Source: Rhizophagus irregularis
Lineage: Eukaryota; Glomeromycota; Glomeromycetes; Glomerales; Glomeraceae
Direction of reading: 5' to 3'
DNA length: 64,000 nucleotides
Assembly: GCF_026210795.1 (NCBI RefSeq)
Contig: NC_089435.1
Location: 248,001-312,000, forward strand
Position numbers and translations under genes: made by a program. Below the pieces are notes generated by a model, which ran no database searches, had not been told where the DNA came from, and saw only the letters and a list, made by a program, of their open reading frames with translations. Shown here piece by piece: positions 1 through 12,297 of this stretch; the first letter of the stretch is position 1, and each line of letters begins with the position of its first letter.

Positions 1-618
1 AGTTTATCACAACAGTTTGATTACATCCATCAAATATGTTTGAAAATAGCACCTGATGGTACAAGTAACGCAAAAACGATACATTTTTTGAAACTCGACA
101 TGAAATAAAGGTTGTACAAATTAGTTTAAATTTAAATTGTTTATTTTTGAAATCTGACATAATTTAGGTATAAAAAAAAAGTTTAAATTTTATAATATCC
201 TATCGTAAATTAATTAGACATATTTGTACATATTAAATGTCATTAATGTCGGATCAATTTATTGACAATTACACAACCACACACTTTTGTACTAGATATA
301 ACAACATACTCTAACGTCTCACGGATTAAACCCCAAATTGAGGCATTTTATTTATTATATTAATTAATTTTTTTTTTTTCTACGCTGATACTACCTACTA
401 TATTACGAACAGAAATACTGTAATAATTTGAACATCCACACATTAATATTATTAATGTAAAATATTCTACTTGGAAAAAAAAATTACTAAAATTAAATTA
501 AAAGTAAATTAAAAATTTAAAAAAAAAAAACTGTACAAAAAAATTTAAAGTTTGTTTTGTAAAATTATATACTGTATATATAAAATAGGGGAAATAAATC
601 TATTATTATTATTATTAT
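1..618. other. A+T-rich 3' flank, no gene seen
   Basis: No convincing coding sequence on either strand. It holds homopolymer A and T runs and a short TAT trinucleotide run just before the stop codon of the hydrolase gene, so part of it is probably that gene's 3' untranslated region. Confidence 0.5.
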
Positions 619-2360
619 CTAAATATCCATAAATTCTGGATGAGCTTCTAAATCAGGCAATTTCCCCAACATATTTACCCACTCACGTAAAGTACCTTCA
701 TCCAACATGTCATTTGTTCGTTTACAATTTCCTTTAACATCAATATGTTTATTAGTAAAATAATTTACTTCTCCATTATCATCATTTTCGTCAAGTTCCT
801 CATCAAAATAATCTTGTAATGATATTGATGATGATGATTTCTTTTGTTTTAAGCCGGTTAAGTTTGTGGGAACATCTTTTTCTCGTTGCTTATGAGTTGA
901 TGAAAAAGATGAATGTGGCGATGAAAATGATGAATTTGAAGAGCAACTTGATGCATCATTTGATGGTTCAGGTATAATTTTTCGTACAAAAGCACCCGTA
1001 CGCTTAATTGCATCAGTAGCCGCTGGATGAAACAAGAATAATTGAAATACATGTGGCATAGCTCTAAATTATAAAAAAGTAAATAATAATGTTAAAAATA
1101 AATTAACATATGATGATAAAGAATTACTTATGAGATGATGATTACTTACTCATAGACGTTGAGATTAACTTTGGTCGGAGGATAAGATCTTACTCCTGGT
1201 TTATTACATTCAAAAATTTCGGGATGAGTTTTTGCCGCTTTATGAGCCAACAAAATTGATTCGTCTCTTAATCGTTCTCCACTTCCACATGTCTATATAA
1301 AAAAAATATATATTATATTATTATTATTATTATTATTATTAACTGGAAATTATAAGAAAACATCACGATTAAAATATAAAGTACTTACAATAAAAATTTC
1401 ACCCAACCCTCCCAAATCATCAGAAAGAATTGGGGAAACATAAGGAATGGATAAAGCAGAATTATATGCATAATATTGAACTCTTTCTAATCTTTGTTGA
1501 ATATTTTTATAATCCTTTATTGGATTAGCAGGAGAAGCTTTATGTACAAAACCATTTGGTATATAATCAGTTGGACCATTTGAAAATATAGAAGGTAAAG
1601 AATGATAAAGATCAACCCAAGGAGACCAACAAGCAGCACCAGCAGGTTGAGGTAGACCTGCATCCCTTAAAACGAGCATTAAAGATAAAGCCAAACCACC
1701 ACCAGCAGAATCACCCATGATAACAATTTGTTTTGGATTTATAGGATCGAAACCAGCATCAGCAGGAGGTTGTATTAAATAAAGATAAGCAGCCAAAGAA
1801 TCAACAACAGCAGCAGGAAAAGGGGATTGAGGGGCTAATCTATAATCAATACTAAAAGCTCTAGCGGCACTAGCTTTAGCAACTTTTTGTATTAAAAATC
1901 TATGTTGAGCGGCACTACCCATAAAATAAGCACCACCATGTATATATAAAATTACTCTATCAGCGGAAGTTAATTTCTTTCTATTCTTTGCCTCAACCCA
2001 TTCACCTTTAAGAGGGGATTGTTTCATAGGATCTTCTTTCCATCTCCAACCAACTTTTTCTTCTTGACCACTTAATAAACCAGCCATAATATCTTCAGCT
2101 TGAGAACGACAAGTTTCAGGTACAATAGTTTTTTTAACAGATACAGAAGGAGAAGAAGGTATATGAGCTTTTCCAAGAAATTTTTGATGTTTTTCGATCG
2201 TTTTATGTTTACCCCTTTGAAGAAATGAACGAAGCATTGTAACACCTAAATGTAATTTTAAATCCCAATTTGAATCAGGAATATCATTTTTAAAATGTTT
2301 ATATACAGTACTGAGAAACTTTGGTGTTAAAGCAGCAATATCTTTAGGATCCACCGCCAT
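619..2360 (-). CDS. Alpha/beta hydrolase, hormone-sensitive-lipase (HSL) family, three exons
   Basis: Predicted exons are complement 1389-2360, 1150-1292 and 619-1063, giving 519 residues. Both introns have GTAAGT donors and TAG acceptors, and the frame is kept across both joins. Seen in the protein: the oxyanion motif HGGAYFMGS at residues 141-149, the nucleophile elbow GDSAGGG with Ser218, the acid-residue segment GSGERLRDE with Asp334 encoded by the middle exon, and MPHVFQ with the catalytic His376 at the start of the last exon. These are the ordered signatures of the alpha/beta hydrolase-3 fold, so it is expected to hydrolyse carboxyl esters or acylglycerols; the substrate cannot be told. 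The tail after about residue 410 is Ser- and Asp/Glu-rich and looks disordered. There is no clear signal peptide. The ATG at 2360 has a good context (AAAATGGCG). All catalytic residues are present, so the gene looks intact. Confidence 0.9.
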
Positions 2361-5220
2361 TTTTTAATTATCAGAAAATAGGACGAAGAATGGTATATAT
2401 AATAAAAAAGAAAAAAGAAGAAGCAATAACTACCAATACATTCAATTATTATTTATAAATTTTTTTTTTGTTTTATAAAATAAATAATAAAAAAAATAAA
2501 TATAAGAAGAAGAAGAAAAAAAAAAAAAAAAAAGACGAAAAAATTATATATATATATATATAATTTTTTTTTTTTTTTTTTTAAAAAAGTATAAAAAAAA
2601 AAGAGAAACAAATGGGGATGAAATATAATTAAAAAAAACGGGACAGTATATATATATAGGAAAAAAACAAATGAAAAAGGAAGTCACACAAATGTAAAGA
2701 TGTTTCAAAACGTGCAACTCATGCGATCTGGTATACTTGCCAAAAACATAATATAAAATTTTAAATTAAAATAATAATATACAGTGATACTCTTGAAGAC
2801 ACAATAAGGGAAATGATATTCATTAATGTTTTTATTTTATTACAGTAAAATGTAGAAGTAATGTAAAAGTAATGTAAGGCTAATATTTCATTTTCAAAAA
2901 AAGAAAACTTTCAAATATTTTAAAATTATTGGAGGAATTAAGATTTAAGATGATTAAAAAGATTTAAGATGAGGAGATAATAGAATATTCGAAAAAAAAA
3001 TCCAATATTTAATATTTCTGCAAGTTCTGTAACTGAAACATAAGATGAAAAAGTAATAAAAAAAAAGCGGAGACAAGGGTAAGTTAAGACTCCTGCTTAG
3101 CCTGATATCTAATATCAAAGAAGGCTTAGTAAATTCCATATTTGCATTCATTCCGAATTTATCGAAAATCATTAAGAAAATTAGGTAATGATTTTTGGTT
3201 TATTTACTTTATAAGTGATTGTAAAGAGTAATTATTCGTGGCGTTAATGTAAAATGTGTCTTTATTCTCTTTATCTCCTTAATGTTTGAAAATTTTCTTC
3301 TTATAAACATTTTCATCAAACAAAAAATAATTGTTAATAAAACAGGTAATTTTTTATTTTATCTTTTTTTTTAAGGGAATAAAAAAGACCGTGAAAATGT
3401 AACATAAACATATTAAAATCACCTTCTTTTTCTATGATAGACTTCTGAAGATCATTTACTATTATTATAATCGTTGATCTCTTAATATGGAAATAGTAAA
3501 AATATCAACACTTAAATGTTTATATTTTGGCGGGTTTTATTGAGGTTGATCCAAATTTCCCGCCAACGTTAGAACGTTGATCATAATATAAAAAATAAGC
3601 AGTACATTAAAAAAATTTAGTCGATTTTTTTTTTAATAAGGACTAAATTAGAAAGTAAAAGACAATGGAACTTTTCATCATCATTCATTTTCAATAAACT
3701 CTTTTTAGTGACTTGTATTATATCATGCATTCACTTATGAAAAAAAAAGAAATTCTTTAAACCGATTATACAATCTATAACGAAAATAGAAGAAATAATA
3801 ATCTTTTTTATTTTGACCATCTCATCTCTTTTCTAAAAAACTTTAATCTTAAAAAAACAATATATCTTTTTTTGATTTTTTTTTTTTTGTACAACTGTTA
3901 CTGTTACATATGAACCACATTACCTACATATTGAACTTTTTATGGTCTTTTTATTAATATCTATATAGTTATTAATATAATATATGTAATACATATACAT
4001 ATACTACTACTATACGTATATATTATATATTATATATATTAATTATATACACATTAATAATTTATTTATTTTGATTTTTATTTATTTGATCACATTTCAA
4101 TAAATCAATCACAAATTACATCATATCAAATGCTCCACGCATATGAATTCCCAAATGGACTTTTATTCTCTATTATGGTAAAATGCATAATTATTATTAA
4201 TTGAATTACACGACATATTATTACTATTAGTACGAAAGAGAATTACAATGATGTTGTAAATTCTTTCTTTGCCCTGTACCCCAATACTCCACATCAAAAT
4301 ATTTATTCCTCCACAACAAAATAAAAAAAAATAAAAAAATAAAAAAAAATAAAATAATAATAAATAATTCCACAATTTTTTTGTAATAACAATAATTTTC
4401 CTTACTTTCTAAAAATTTAATTGTTTCAGATTTTTTAGTCTCTCGGAATTTTATTTAAGTTTGATATACAAAAAACGTGTAATTCGGGGTTGACAGTTCG
4501 AAAAAATTTTAATTTGGAAAATCCCGATGTTTATCCTAATTAGCTTTGGCCTCCCGACAACAGTTCAATGGTAAATATTTATTACTACGCCGATATTCGG
4601 CCGTTATGAATTATGATGACCATGCCATACATAATCTGTTAGTGTTACATTTCTAAAATTATTTACTTAATATGGATAGAAAAATTTCACTATTTATAAT
4701 TAATAATTAAAAAAAAAATGTCTCTCAATATTTTAATAAAGTGGATTTCCTCCTCCCTCTCCTTATAAGTTATAAATATATCTATATTAATAATTTATTT
4801 AATTTATTGTTGTTTCCAGATCCTCTCCTTAAAAAATAACTTTAAACTTTAAAAAAAAAAAACTGGTATTGATGTTAAACAGAAAATCTTCTGTATAACC
4901 ACCACGCATCCTATGGTCAAAGTTCGATGATCTCATGTTAATATCGAGTGATTAATTGTATTTAAAAAAATCATGCCATTTTAAATGTACATTCAATTGA
5001 TCTTAGCATTACTGGTTAAATCCTGTCAATATTATTAATAAATTCCACAAAATTTCTTCTTTCTTATAAATTAATGTCACATATGTCTTATCATTTCCAT
5101 TTATTCTCATTTCCACATGTTTAAAATTTAAATCTACGGGAATCCAAGTATTCAGATCATTACTGCTATTAAACAATCTCGGATAGATTCGGGAGAAATG
5201 GAACGTTTCATGAAAAAATA
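2361..5220. other. Intergenic A+T-rich DNA, no gene seen
   Basis: No supported gene in about 2.9 kb. The first part is the likely promoter and 5' untranslated region of the hydrolase gene. The rest is homopolymer-rich, with one AT palindrome (listed separately) and short open frames that lack coding character. Confidence 0.5.
2539..2570. repeat. Perfect AT palindrome
   Basis: A6-TT-(AT)8-AA-T6 forms a perfect 32-bp palindrome about 180 bp upstream of the hydrolase ATG, flanked by A and T homopolymers. It could extrude as a cruciform or help exclude nucleosomes; the role is inferred. Confidence 0.7.
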
Positions 5221-5349
5221 ATGTTCATAAATATGAACATTTATGGAAAGAAGATATGAACATTTGTGAAAGAAGAATATTCATAAATATTAACATTTAT
5301 GAAAAAGAATGTTCATAAACTTGAACATTTATGTTCATAAACATGAACA
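5221..5349. repeat. Cluster of palindromic TTCATAAATATGAA-like repeats
   Basis: At least five imperfect copies of a palindromic motif of the form TGTTCATAAA-x-TGAACATTTATG are spaced by GAAAGAAG-like purine linkers. Each motif is self-complementary, so the cluster can fold into several hairpins. No gene overlaps it. Confidence 0.7.
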
Positions 5350-6143
5350 AAAAATCCGCATTATCATCATCTTCTTTCTCTCCATTTTAATCGTGATTAC
5401 CTGTACACTTCTTTTATCGTTATGGTATATTGACTGCCGAAATCATCAATCATTCATGTATTAGTAATTAATTAATCTGCTTATTGTAAATCACTAATAT
5501 TCTTTTCAACTTATGTAAGTGAATATCCGAATTTCCAATACAGTTGTCGTTTATTAAGTGTGAGGTATTTAGAAAGCCAATTATTACTTTTAAGCGTTAT
5601 GCATCATTTAGAAAAATCCCGTTATGAGATGTACTTATTAGGCGTTTATGCATCTATATTTTTGCATAATAAATGATATTCTCTATTTGATGTGTTTGAG
5701 CGTCTAACGTATATACTGAAGCATAAGTTATCAGTTTCTAAATAAAAAAAAAAGTTACAGAGAAGAAAACAATTTAGTTTCTTTCATACAATAGTTCGTA
5801 ACATAAATTTTAGCTTATAGAGTTTTCCCCTTTTTTAAATAAAGATCAGAAAATGTACACAATCATTGGATAATGGTAATAAATTTATAAAGTTATATGA
5901 CTTATATCATGGTAAATTAACAAAAAATTAATTAAAATTTTTTTTTAATATCACGTTTTAACAGTGACGTTAACGCTATCACGTGAAAGTTCATAACTCC
6001 TAAACTCGGGCCAGACGCTTGTGTAACATTCACGAAAAAATTTCTGCGTGACCATCTGATCGGTGATATGAAGTATAATTATATTCATAATTCATGTTCA
6101 TTATGTCTACGCGTACTTTGCGTTGTTCCGTTATTCGTGTTTT
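5350..6143. other. Intergenic DNA, no gene seen
   Basis: Mixed A+T-rich sequence with no coding region or known element that I can support. Confidence 0.4.
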
Positions 6144-6256
6144 AAAAATTAATTACGAACTTATTTTACCAGAAAAACTATGCGACTAACTAACTATGCA
6201 TATTTTGAACGCGTGAACCCTTTGAACCCCTTTAAATAAGTTCGTAATTAATTTTT
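6144..6256. repeat. Inverted repeat, 23-bp perfect arms
   Basis: The 23-bp arms at 6144-6166 and 6234-6256 (core TTACGAACTTATTT) are exact reverse complements around a 67-bp loop. Size and structure suit a small fold-back MITE, but no target-site duplication is evident. Confidence 0.7.
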
Positions 6257-7729
6257 CTTTCCTGATTAAACTATTCATTTTCCTTCTTGTGTAAGTATTA
6301 TGAAAGTATGATTATTTGATAAAAAGAAAAAAATGTTTAACAAGAAAAGAAGTGAATTACCTACACGTTTATATAACAAAAATTTGTGGGAATTTGGTAA
6401 AAAAAAATTAATTAGAAATTCAAAAGGTAATATTTCATTTTTCCTAGAGTCATATATAATTTTTTTTTCGTTATAATTTAACGTTAATGCCTGATGTCAA
6501 AAAACAAAAAAGTAGGTAAAAATTCGCGACAGTTATGCTAGTAAAGTAGTATGGTACGATATGATATAATAAGTGGTATTATTAATTATGTACGAGTACG
6601 ATGGTACGATGGGTACGATGGTACGATGAGTACGATGCCAATTGTACCGAAATATCCATAGGAATTACAATATCACATGAATAACCTTTAGGTATGATTA
6701 ATCACATTACAGTTGTATTATAGACAAAATGAATACTAATTTTATTTAAAAATTTCCTTTAACTTTTAATGGTAAGTTTTAAAATTAAAAAAAATATTAT
6801 AGGCATATATTTTATTAGGCGTACCTGTAAATTTATTATTGTATATATATATACATCCAAGAGCATACCGTAACCAAAAAAATAACCTAACTGAAAGCGT
6901 AAAAAGTTCAAATAATCTATATATATGGGGAAAACCATACCGATATATTATGGTGTAGATTTTATCGTTTTAATAATCAAAATTAGGTATGATATATTTT
7001 ACCATTATGTTGCTGGTTGGAATAATCTATACTAGTAATCTAAAAGGGTTACCCTAATGGGATTTTCCTGAATATACCTGAATCTTATTTCTTGAAGTCC
7101 ACTTTCCAAATTCCGAATTCAAATATCCCAAATGGACATTTTTCTGAATTTCCGCTTGAAGAAATTAATGTTTTGCAAATTAATTCTATTGCAGAATTAC
7201 TTATTGCTGAAATTATTTGCTTTCATTTTGAAGAATTCGCGTCAGAAGAATCCGAACTTGCGATTTTTTTATTTTCTTGATTAGGAATAATGTTCCATTT
7301 TATAAAAGGATCCGGCATAAAAGAATTCAGGAAATCGGATGGTTCATTTGATTCAGGAGATTGGAATTCGGAAAATAGGTATTGAAGTTTCGGGAATTAT
7401 CCAGTTCGGGAAATGGTCATTCAGGAAATTGACTTCAGGAAATATTTGGGAAAATGCCATTTGGGAAAGTGTCCGACAAGGATCTAAGAGATAAATAACA
7501 AAGATTAAATAATTTCTTTATATCTTTTAATATACTACTGTAGCAAAAAAAAAGAGGATTCCATAAAGAGAAAAGAAAATATTTGGTAAGAGAAAAATTT
7601 ATAAACTTTATAGAATTATGAATAAATATTTTAGAGTTAATATTAACAAGAAATTTATTCAAATCACCGCAGATGATATAAGATATGAATTGCGTGGGAT
7701 AAGAGTTAGGAGAGAGTGATGTTTACATG
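6257..7729. other. Intergenic DNA with low-complexity stretches
   Basis: Holds the GTACGATG short tandem repeat (6590-6637) and a region at about 7080-7470 rich in TTCRGGAAAT-like and AAATGG-like words. No gene is supported; the open frames here start at non-ATG codons and lack family resemblance. Confidence 0.4.
6590..6637. repeat. GTACGATG short tandem repeat
   Basis: About five head-to-tail copies of GTACGATG with one- or two-base variants. Confidence 0.8.
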
Positions 7730-8129
7730 ACAAATTGACACCGCATCGCGTCATTCAAAAAAATTGTTCAGAGGACAGAATACCATACATATTATAATTA
7801 TGGCTATATTCCATATCCTTGAACATCATTTATTCTTGTTAAAATATAATTTATTCTTACTATAATAATTTCTTAAATAAAAATAGAGTTTAAAAAAGGA
7901 CAAGTGAATACTTTTATAAAAAAAATAGTGACAATAATAAAATAATGTAATAATTATAATATAATTATCCATTCAAAATCACTCTTTAAAAAACTAAAAG
8001 ATTTTGGATCGAAAATTAAATGAAGCATATAAGAATCGAATCATTACCAATATCATATGCATATAGTGCAATATCATTTCATTAGCATACCACATTTTAC
8101 TTTGATTGTTTCTGATTATTTGATGTAAT

Positions 8130-8422
8130 TTATCCTGAAGTATTTGAATCTTCAGGGATAGTACCGTTTGGAGAAATTATAATAATTGATCCTGTATCGT
8201 AAGCAGTATTATCTGAATATTCTTGGAAAGTAAGTTGAAAATTGTTGTTTGAATGGTATTTTATTGATAGATAACAGGTTTAGGAATGGATATTATTATT
8301 CAGGAATTGTGCGATTTCTGTCGGTATACGTACTGTACATGGTAGATACGTGTATAATTTGGTATAGAAAGATAGTTATTATTCTTATTATTCTGAAGCG
8401 CAGGAATAATAGTATTATTAAT
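8130..8422 (-). pseudogene. Relic of the Q/N-rich gene family (minus-strand copy, block 1)
   Basis: The reverse strand gives, in shifting frames, recognisable pieces of the family intact at 9369: a PALQN-like segment, PNYTRIYHV, a piece matching the TEIAQLLNN region, FQEYSDN and a C-terminal SPNGTIPEDSN-like end. Several frameshifts and stops make it non-coding. It lies head-to-head with the intact plus-strand copy. Its 3' flank (about 7730-8060) is similar to 13424-13520 and 45250-45600, which shows it moved as part of a larger duplicated segment. Confidence 0.6.
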
Positions 8423-9368
8423 ATATAAATTAGATACTTTTTTTTTTTTTTGTAAATCATATAAGATTAATTATATTTTATAATTCAATATTTCAATTGA
8501 ATATATTTTTATATGATGTTTTTTTTTGTAAACTGTGTTTGTATTGTGTTTGACTTTTTTTTGTGTTTGTTTGTGTATGACCTTTTTTTTTGTAAATTGT
8601 GTTTGTATTGTGTTTTTTTAAAAAACCTTTTTTAATTTTTTTTTGTAAATTTTACTTATATAGTTATTTCGGTGAACGAATAATATTTTACCGTTCAGCG
8701 CCAGTTCATGATCATCATTTGAGATACTAAATTGATGTGGTATGAAAGGTGGATTTAATCTCCTGATGCTTAAAGAATGAAGGGGTGACCTAGCCAAATT
8801 AAATATTAAACATAATGTCCGTGTAAATCGTTGACTACATTCAACGAAACTGACCACACTAAAAACGTCAAATGTTGCATCTTGAAACTTAAAATCGTTT
8901 GCATTAAAATCAATTTTCGATATTAGCTGAATCGATTCCAGTTCTCAATATGATAGATATTCAATAAGAAAATCCTGCATAAATTCTTCAACACGATGAT
9001 TCTATCCGAATTATATCAATAACTAATCATTGAACTAGAGTTAGACGCGATCTACAGTGTAACAACCTCAGTTCAAAAGAAACAGAATGACACAACATGT
9101 GTGACTGACTCCACGATCATGTGAATTTTTGAATGAGCTATTTTTTTTTTTTTTTTGATTGTTTTTTCTTGTATACGTTGTCACTGCAGTCTGCAGTGAA
9201 ACTTGTGTGGTAATATGGTAATTTTACTTGGGACCGGGTACTAACTCAAACTAAAGGAGAAGAAAAACCAAAACATATAAATACATGGTTATTATTTTAA
9301 AAAAAATTTCAAATTTTTCATCGATACAATATAAAATATAAACCAACAATTTAAAAATTATTAAAAAC
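8423..9368. other. Duplicated 5' region of the Q/N-rich gene
   Basis: No independent gene. The stretch from about 8740 to 9050 is similar to 15280-15430 and 38690-38850. The last 80 bp before the ATG at 9369 are similar to the leaders of the copies at 18916, 39286 and 56892, including the run of A, a TCACCAGTACA-like word and an AAACCAACAATTTA-like word. This indicates a shared promoter and leader. Confidence 0.5.
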
Positions 9369-9926
9369 ATGGATTATTCTAATTTACCAATGGATCAAAC
9401 TGGAAATAGCTTCATTAATAATACTAATACGATTGCTCCTGCGCCTCAAAATATTACATATGAATTTTATTTTCCTTTACCAAATAATACGCGTATTTAT
9501 CATGTTACTTATACCGAATTAAATTTAACAGAAGTCGCGCAACTCTTAAATAATAGAATTGATTTATCTCACGTTCCTGATCATCGGTTTCCATATCATC
9601 ATAATGTACAACATTCAATTCGGCAAGAAATTGTTCAACAATCTGCCGGTTATCAACAAAACTACATCCCACAACAATCTTTCGATATTCAACCTAATTT
9701 CCAAGAATATTCAGATAATAATGCTTACGATGTATCCTCAATTCCTCTTATTCAACAACCTGTTGATTATCAACAAGACGTCATTCCACAACAATCTTTC
9801 GATACTATGGATATTCAACCCACTTTCCAAGAATATTTAAATAATAATGCTAACGATGCATCTTCGGTTCCTCCAAACAGTTCTGAAGATGGATACAATG
9901 GAGTTCAATTACATCAAAATAATTAA
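9369..9926 (+). CDS. Unrecognised Q/N-rich family protein, intact copy (185 aa)
   Basis: A single open frame from ATG to TAA. I do not recognise the family. It starts MDYSNLPMDQTGN, then an N-rich linker, then a conserved module of about 46 residues (about 31-76). The module begins YEFYFPLPNNTRIYHVTYTE, continues with a NLTEVAQLLNNRIDL segment, and ends at PDHRFPYHHNVQ. A Q-rich tail follows with repeats of the type VDYQQ-x-IPQQSFD and FQEYSDNN-x-DVSS, and the end is PPNSSEDGYNG. No signal peptide or membrane segment is visible; the tail should be disordered. Three other plus-strand copies in the window are broken, and at least three minus-strand relics exist, so this is the only copy here that could make the whole protein. 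The other copies have the module twice; this one has it once. Function unknown. Confidence 0.7.
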   Translation: MDYSNLPMDQTGNSFINNTNTIAPAPQNITYEFYFPLPNNTRIYHVTYTELNLTEVAQLLNNRIDLSHVPDHRFPYHHNVQHSIRQEIVQQSAGYQQNYIPQQSFDIQPNFQEYSDNNAYDVSSIPLIQQPVDYQQDVIPQQSFDTMDIQPTFQEYLNNNANDASSVPPNSSEDGYNGVQLHQNN

Positions 9927-10151
9927 GGCTAAACCCAAATTATAATTTAAGATAAAACTGTAGTATTAAGTATGTCATTATATGCTGTAAGAAATATAAT
10001 AATACTTATGTTATAATTTATAAATTAATTAATATAATTTCAAATATTTTTATGTTTAACTTAAATAAGCTTCTTAGTTTTTTAAGAATGAGTTTGATAG
10101 AATTGCATATTTGATATTATAATTATGTTATTATTATTATTATATCAGTCC

Positions 10152-10780
10152 AGCATAGCGGACATCCCTATTTTATCACAATACTGATTATTTGTTGATC
10201 ATTTGCCGATCATTTATTCAATTATATCACATAATATAAATACCGTTGCTAAAAAAATTTACATAATAATATATGCTCAAATTACACAAATAATTTAAAT
10301 TTGGTTTTAATTTATTGCATATTAAATTTCATTAGAAACTTTTTAGCTTTTATTATTATTTGGCATATATTTATTCATTTTACGAAATTATTCACTAAAT
10401 ATATTACTAATAAAAAACCTGCATTATGAATCAGATCACTGCATTATTTTTTTTATAGATTCTACATAATATAAGGAATATTTGTGCAAAGTTTTGAGTT
10501 TCGCCCATGCATATTCATCTCCGCCCATCAAATTTTGTCTGATGATCGGTAAAAACTTATGAATTATCATATATGAATAATGTGTTATAAAAATATTAAA
10601 AAATTATGCTAACAATTATATAATTAAAATTATATGATGATTCAATGCTTAGCTTAGATTTCCATAATTTTTTGCCACATTATTTTGAAAATTTTGTGGC
10701 TTTTGCAATAAATTTTAAAATCTGGAATTATGTGATCGGCAAATGATCGGCAAGGTGATATAAGCATGTCCGCCATGCTT
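10152..10780. mobile_element. hAT-like MITE with 8-bp target-site duplication
   Basis: Terminal inverted repeats: the left end begins AGCATAGCGGACAT and the right end is the reverse complement of AAGCATGGCGGACAT. They are flanked by direct 8-bp copies of ATCAGTCC (10144-10151 and 10781-10788). An 8-bp duplication is typical of hAT transposition. The paralogous site near 58126 has a single ATCAGGCC joined directly to TCTATTTTTAT, an empty-site match. No transposase is encoded in the 629 bp. Both subterminal regions contain GATCATTTGCCGATCA-like words. Confidence 0.85.
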
Positions 10781-10788
10781 ATCAGTCC

Positions 10789-12297
10789 TCTATTTTTATC
10801 ACATTTCCAATATTATCCGGTAATCTGGTATTTTTTTTTTCATTCAAACATACCAGACTACACCATTTTTTAAGAATAATTTATGAAATTAAACGAAACA
10901 TCTATTTATTACCTTTAATTTTCATTTTTGATTTTTGATATTTAAATTAACTTTAAGGGCATAGGGAATAATTGGGTATGATGGAAACTTATAAGCTTAA
11001 CATAATTATGTAAGTTTAGATTAAAAGAATTTTCGGTGGATATATACCGTAAATGTGGTTCTCGTCATATTTCTGGATTATTATTATTATTTCTTTTTTA
11101 CAAAAATAAGTGCTTTCTTCTTTAAATTCCATATCTAAGTTACTTTAGATTTAATGTATTCAATAAAGTGGAGAATTACAAGAATTACATTAAATTTCCT
11201 TTTATTATGCAAATGATGATAGGTAAAATCACAAGAAATTATTAAAATTAAACAAGATTTTATTAAGATTGAATATATAAATCCTTTTAGGTCACTTTAT
11301 TTCGATAATATATATTAAAAACTTCTAATAATGGAATTCATGGTCAATTTATACAGGATATCTATATACTGTAAATCCTATAAAAGTAGGGTTGAATTTT
11401 AAGGATATTTCTGATTTTAAACACATTTATTTCAAGCAATAAGATTGGAACGGGAGGTGGAATATCTCTTTACAGTTGTTAATTATAAGAAAATACCATG
11501 AGCCAATAAAAATAAAAGAATGTTTACTTATAGTATCTGACGTAAATCGTCATATGAGGGTTAATTTAATAAATGATTCATAATATACATCATTTTTATA
11601 GTGTAGAAAGTTTTAAACGACTTAATTCACTTTATTACTTTAATCCTCTAAATTTACTTTATTTGTTGAAGAAAATATATTTATAAACAATCGAGAAAAA
11701 TAACAAATTGAGATCTCGTAATATAAATTAAGGATTTATTCTCCCAAAGTTACATGAAGTCACGATAGCTCAAATTTACGATGCTTTTTCCGATGTAATC
11801 TATTGTGGTTGTAACAAACGAATTGAAATTGGAATTTCAGCAGTTGGTTTGGATGCTCCATCAAGTCTTTTTCAATTATTCAAGTGTTAATCTGATAATG
11901 ATTTTTTTTGCCATGAATTTGAATTTTTTTTAAAAAAAAAATCTTGATTCACGTGATAATCCGGCATCCGACATACCGGACCGGATGTCGGGTTCAAAAA
12001 TTTACCTTGTCCCGAATATAGTTTACTGTAATGTGGGCCAATTTTTCGGGATTAGTAATATAAAAAAAACACAATACCCTTCGACGATGACACAACATGA
12101 AATAATTCAAACCTAGAAAATTTTTAAAATAGAGATTTAGTATTCTTATATAATATATATAAGTTATGTTACGATGTCACACGCATTTATAGATTTTATA
12201 TATTTAATTTTTTTAAATGTATATATTGTAGATAGTTTATTGATTAAATGAATAGTTTTATTATTTATGTTTATATTGGGTAATTGACATACATATA
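10789..12297 (-). pseudogene. 3' part of unknown multi-exon gene relic (block 1)
   Basis: Similar to 25974-27200, 42000-43700 and 58130-59060. In the best-preserved copies the reverse strand encodes a segment containing LVGARLVTRPEENLKSLELK, followed by a C-terminal exon of the type LTPEQLKIEKR. Here, around 11800-11900, only RLTLE-like and LMEHPNQ-like pieces survive, with stops. I do not recognise the gene. No intact coding sequence remains. Confidence 0.4.

Noticed and set aside
2954-3172. 72-codon minus-strand open frame
   Set aside because: Phe/Ser/Leu-rich peptide from A+T-rich DNA, with no flanking exon or homologous copy.
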